Shown: piece by piece, positions 5,024 through 6,393 of the stretch
Layout of the letters: each line of letters opens with the position of its first letter
Numbering within the stretch: position 1 is the first letter of the stretch
Source of the DNA: Deltaproteobacteria bacterium
GTDB taxonomy: Bacteria > Desulfobacterota > Binatia > UBA9968
Assembly (NCBI GenBank): GCA_023250495.1
Contig: JAHFAP010000187.1
Coordinates: forward strand, 1 to 6,393
DNA length: 6,393 bases
Reading direction: 5' to 3'
Notes under the pieces: model-generated
The model's database searches: none
Seen by the model: only the letters and a program-made list of their open reading frames with translations
What the model was told of the DNA's origin: nothing
Program-made: the position numbers and the translations under genes

Positions 5024-6085
5024 ATGCTGGATAAACTCGCCGAAGTCGAAAAACGCTACGCCCAATTGGAAAGCCTCTTGAGCGATCCCGGACTCCCGGG
5101 CAAGCAGAGAGAGTATTCCAAGATCGCCAAGGAGCGCGCCGATCTGGAGGAGCTCGTCACCTGTTATCGGGAATGGAAAAAGACCGAACAGGAGATCCAG
5201 GCGAACCGGGAGCTGCTCAACGAAAAGGACGAGGCGATCCGGGAGCTGGCCAAGGAGGAGTTGGCGCTGCTGCGCGAGCGCAAAGAGCAGCTTGAGGCCC
5301 GTCTCAAGGTTCTGCTTCTCCCCAAGGATCCCAACGACAGCAAGAACGTGATCTTCGAGATCAGGGCCGGGACCGGCGGAGAGGAGGCGGCGCTTTTTGC
5401 CGCGAATCTCTCTCGCATGTACACGCGCTATGCCGAGGCGAAGGGATGGAGGGTCGAAGTGATGAGCTCGAACCCCACGGGGATCGGCGGCCTCAAGGAG
5501 ATCATCCTGCTCGTCGAGGGGAAGGGCGCCTATAGCCGGCTTAAATTCGAGGGCGGCGTGCACCGGGTCCAACGCATTCCAGTGACCGAGGGCTCCGGGC
5601 GGATTCACACGTCAACCGTGACTGTGGCAGTGCTCCCGGAGGCCGACGAGGTCGAGGTGCAGATCGATCCTAAGGATTTGAAAGTCGATGTCTGCCGCTC
5701 CTCCGGGCCGGGCGGGCAGAGCGTCAACACCACAGACTCGGCGGTCAGGATGACGCATCTCCCTACGGGATTGGTGGTCTCATGCCAGGACGAGAAGTCG
5801 CAGCACAAAAACCGAGCCAAGGCGCTCAAGATTCTCAGGGCGCGCTTGTTGGAGAAAAAACAGGAGGAGCAGCGCTCCGAGATCGCGGCCACGCGCAAGC
5901 TCATGGTTGGCAGCGGCGACCGCAGCGAGCGGATCCGGACCTACAACTTCCCTCAGGGAAGGGTGACGGACCATCGCATCAATTTCACTCTTTACAAGCT
6001 CGACCGGGTTATGGAAGGGGAGTTGAACGAGCTGCTCGACGCGCTGACCACCCACTATCAGGCGGAGGCATTGCAGGCTGGTTAA
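5024..6085 (+). CDS. prfA: Peptide chain release factor 1 (RF1)
   Basis: RF1 recognises UAA and UAG in the ribosomal A site and triggers hydrolysis of the finished peptide. All 353 residues are present, close to the usual 355-360. The N-terminal coiled-coil domain (about 1-100) starts MLDKLAEVEKRYAQLESLL. The stop-codon-reading element is Pro186-Val-Thr188 in HRVQRIPVTEGSGRIHTS, an RF1-type PxT motif and not the SPF of RF2. The catalytic GGQ is at 230-232 within SSGPGGQSVNTTDSAVR; Gln232 is the residue PrmC methylates. VGSGDRSERIRTYNFPQGRVTDHR (from about 295) is the RF1-type C-terminal signature. Upstream of ATG 5024 there is only a weak CGGA (5014-5017) as ribosome binding site. The gene ends in TAA, one of its own codons, and is followed 130 bases later by prmC. 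Confidence 0.98.
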   Translation: MLDKLAEVEKRYAQLESLLSDPGLPGKQREYSKIAKERADLEELVTCYREWKKTEQEIQANRELLNEKDEAIRELAKEELALLRERKEQLEARLKVLLLPKDPNDSKNVIFEIRAGTGGEEAALFAANLSRMYTRYAEAKGWRVEVMSSNPTGIGGLKEIILLVEGKGAYSRLKFEGGVHRVQRIPVTEGSGRIHTSTVTVAVLPEADEVEVQIDPKDLKVDVCRSSGPGGQSVNTTDSAVRMTHLPTGLVVSCQDEKSQHKNRAKALKILRARLLEKKQEEQRSEIAATRKLMVGSGDRSERIRTYNFPQGRVTDHRINFTLYKLDRVMEGELNELLDALTTHYQAEALQAG

Positions 6086-6097
6086 TGACTAGAACTG

Positions 6098-6154
6098 ACC
6101 CTCACCCTTCCCTCTCCCTAGGAGGGAGAGGGTTAGAGTGAGGGTAGGGTGAGG
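6098..6154. repeat. Palindromic hairpin element between prfA and prmC with two alternative outer arms
   Basis: Inner stem: CCCTCTCCCT (6110-6119) pairs perfectly with AGGGAGAGGG (6123-6132) around a 3-base loop. The outer left arm can pair two ways: ACCCTCAC (6098-6105) with GTGAGGGT (6138-6145), or CCTCACCCT (6100-6108) with AGGGTGAGG (6146-6154). No T-run follows, so it is not an intrinsic terminator. It resembles the dispersed CCCTCTCCC-type palindromes common between genes of many proteobacteria. It may slow decay of the upstream prfA message; that is inference. Confidence 0.75.
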
Positions 6155-6215
6155 CGGAAATAAACTGGATATAACGGACCCTCAGGCGGTTGCATGGGAT
6201 GAGCGCGAGGATTCA

Positions 6216-6393
6216 ATGAAGGCGGCGTGCGGCCCGGACCCGGTTGCAGTCCTGCAAACGCTGCAGGAGGGCGCGGCGTATCTGTCCCGCGCCGGCGTCG
6301 AGAGCGCCCGCCTGGATGCGGAGCTGCTTTTGGCCGAGGCTTTGGGTCTTGGGAGGGATAAACTCTATCTCAAGCATGAGACGGCGCTCGACC
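6216..6393 (+). CDS. prmC: Release factor glutamine methyltransferase PrmC (HemK), N-terminal part
   Basis: PrmC uses S-adenosylmethionine to N5-methylate the GGQ glutamine of RF1 and RF2, raising termination efficiency. Only the first 59 residues fit before the window ends, so the methyltransferase domain and its NPPY motif are not visible. What is present reads as the family's N-terminal helical substrate-binding domain: VLQTLQEGAAYLSRAGVES, then ARLDAELLLAEALGLGR (about 31-47), matching the usual 'spRlDAElLLahvLg' core, then DKLYLKHETAL. The start at ATG 6216 is supported by GAGG (6207-6210) five bases upstream and by being the first in-frame ATG after a stop at 6150-6152. Its place directly after prfA is the classic arrangement. 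It is cut by the window edge; nothing suggests it is broken. Confidence 0.92.
   Translation, partial: MKAACGPDPVAVLQTLQEGAAYLSRAGVESARLDAELLLAEALGLGRDKLYLKHETALD

Noticed and set aside
4943..5608. Minus-strand open frame antisense to the first half of prfA
   Set aside because: Opposite a certain RF1 gene and reading through its terminator; leucine/glutamine-rich composition is the mirror of the RF1 coiled coil.
1..6393. CRISPR array, transposase/IS element, integrase, toxin-antitoxin pair or defence system
   Set aside because: No regularly spaced repeats with unique spacers and no proteins of those families; the only tandem repeats are short octamers without spacers.

Overview
The window reads as a stretch of bacterial chromosome with every recognisable gene on the + strand. 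It suggests a GC-rich, Gram-negative, probably uncultured bacterium of the broad Deltaproteobacteria / Desulfobacterota / Rokubacteria / Binatia type. That placement is inference. It rests on the rpmE-prfA-prmC gene order, the zinc-type L31, a tripartite-tricarboxylate (BUG/TctC) binding protein with a secretory signal, strong AAGGAGG ribosome binding sites, and degenerate octamer repeats and GC-rich hairpins between genes.

Layout. (1) Bases 1-132 are the 3' part of a tmRNA gene (ssrA) with an encoded CCA; its 5' part, including the tag-coding segment, lies upstream of the window. (2) Bases 132-302 contain no gene I can support. They hold a perfect AT-rich inverted repeat starting on the last base of the tmRNA, then a run of degenerate 8-base repeats, then a weak GC-rich hairpin. 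(3) Bases 303-3218 are a tight three-gene metabolic operon: an FAD-dependent DAO-type oxidoreductase, a small VOC (glyoxalase-fold) protein, and a dihydroorotase-like amidohydrolase/deacetylase. (4) Bases 3305-4637 encode a 71-residue DUF378 membrane protein carrying a CPVCK motif at each end, then a BUG/TctC periplasmic binding protein whose signal-peptide n-region is written in another 8-base repeat. (5) Bases 4705-6393 are a conserved translation block: rpmE (L31), a strong intrinsic terminator, prfA (RF1), a complex hairpin, and the start of prmC, which runs off the end of the window.

How they fit together. The translation genes form a termination and rescue theme: tmRNA frees stalled ribosomes, RF1 terminates at UAA/UAG, and PrmC methylates the GGQ glutamine of RF1 and RF2. 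The middle block looks like accessory metabolism lying between ssrA, a well-known integration site, and rpmE. An oxidoreductase, a VOC enzyme, a metal-dependent amide/ester hydrolase and a solute-binding protein could together take up and degrade a small carboxylate, amide or ester. The substrate cannot be read from the sequence. No transposase, integrase, CRISPR array or tRNA other than the tmRNA was seen, and I found nothing that is clearly a new defence or mobile system. The most unusual observations are the symmetric CPVCK pairs of the DUF378 protein, the two octamer-repeat tracts (one translated into a signal peptide), and the terminator placed directly in front of prfA.
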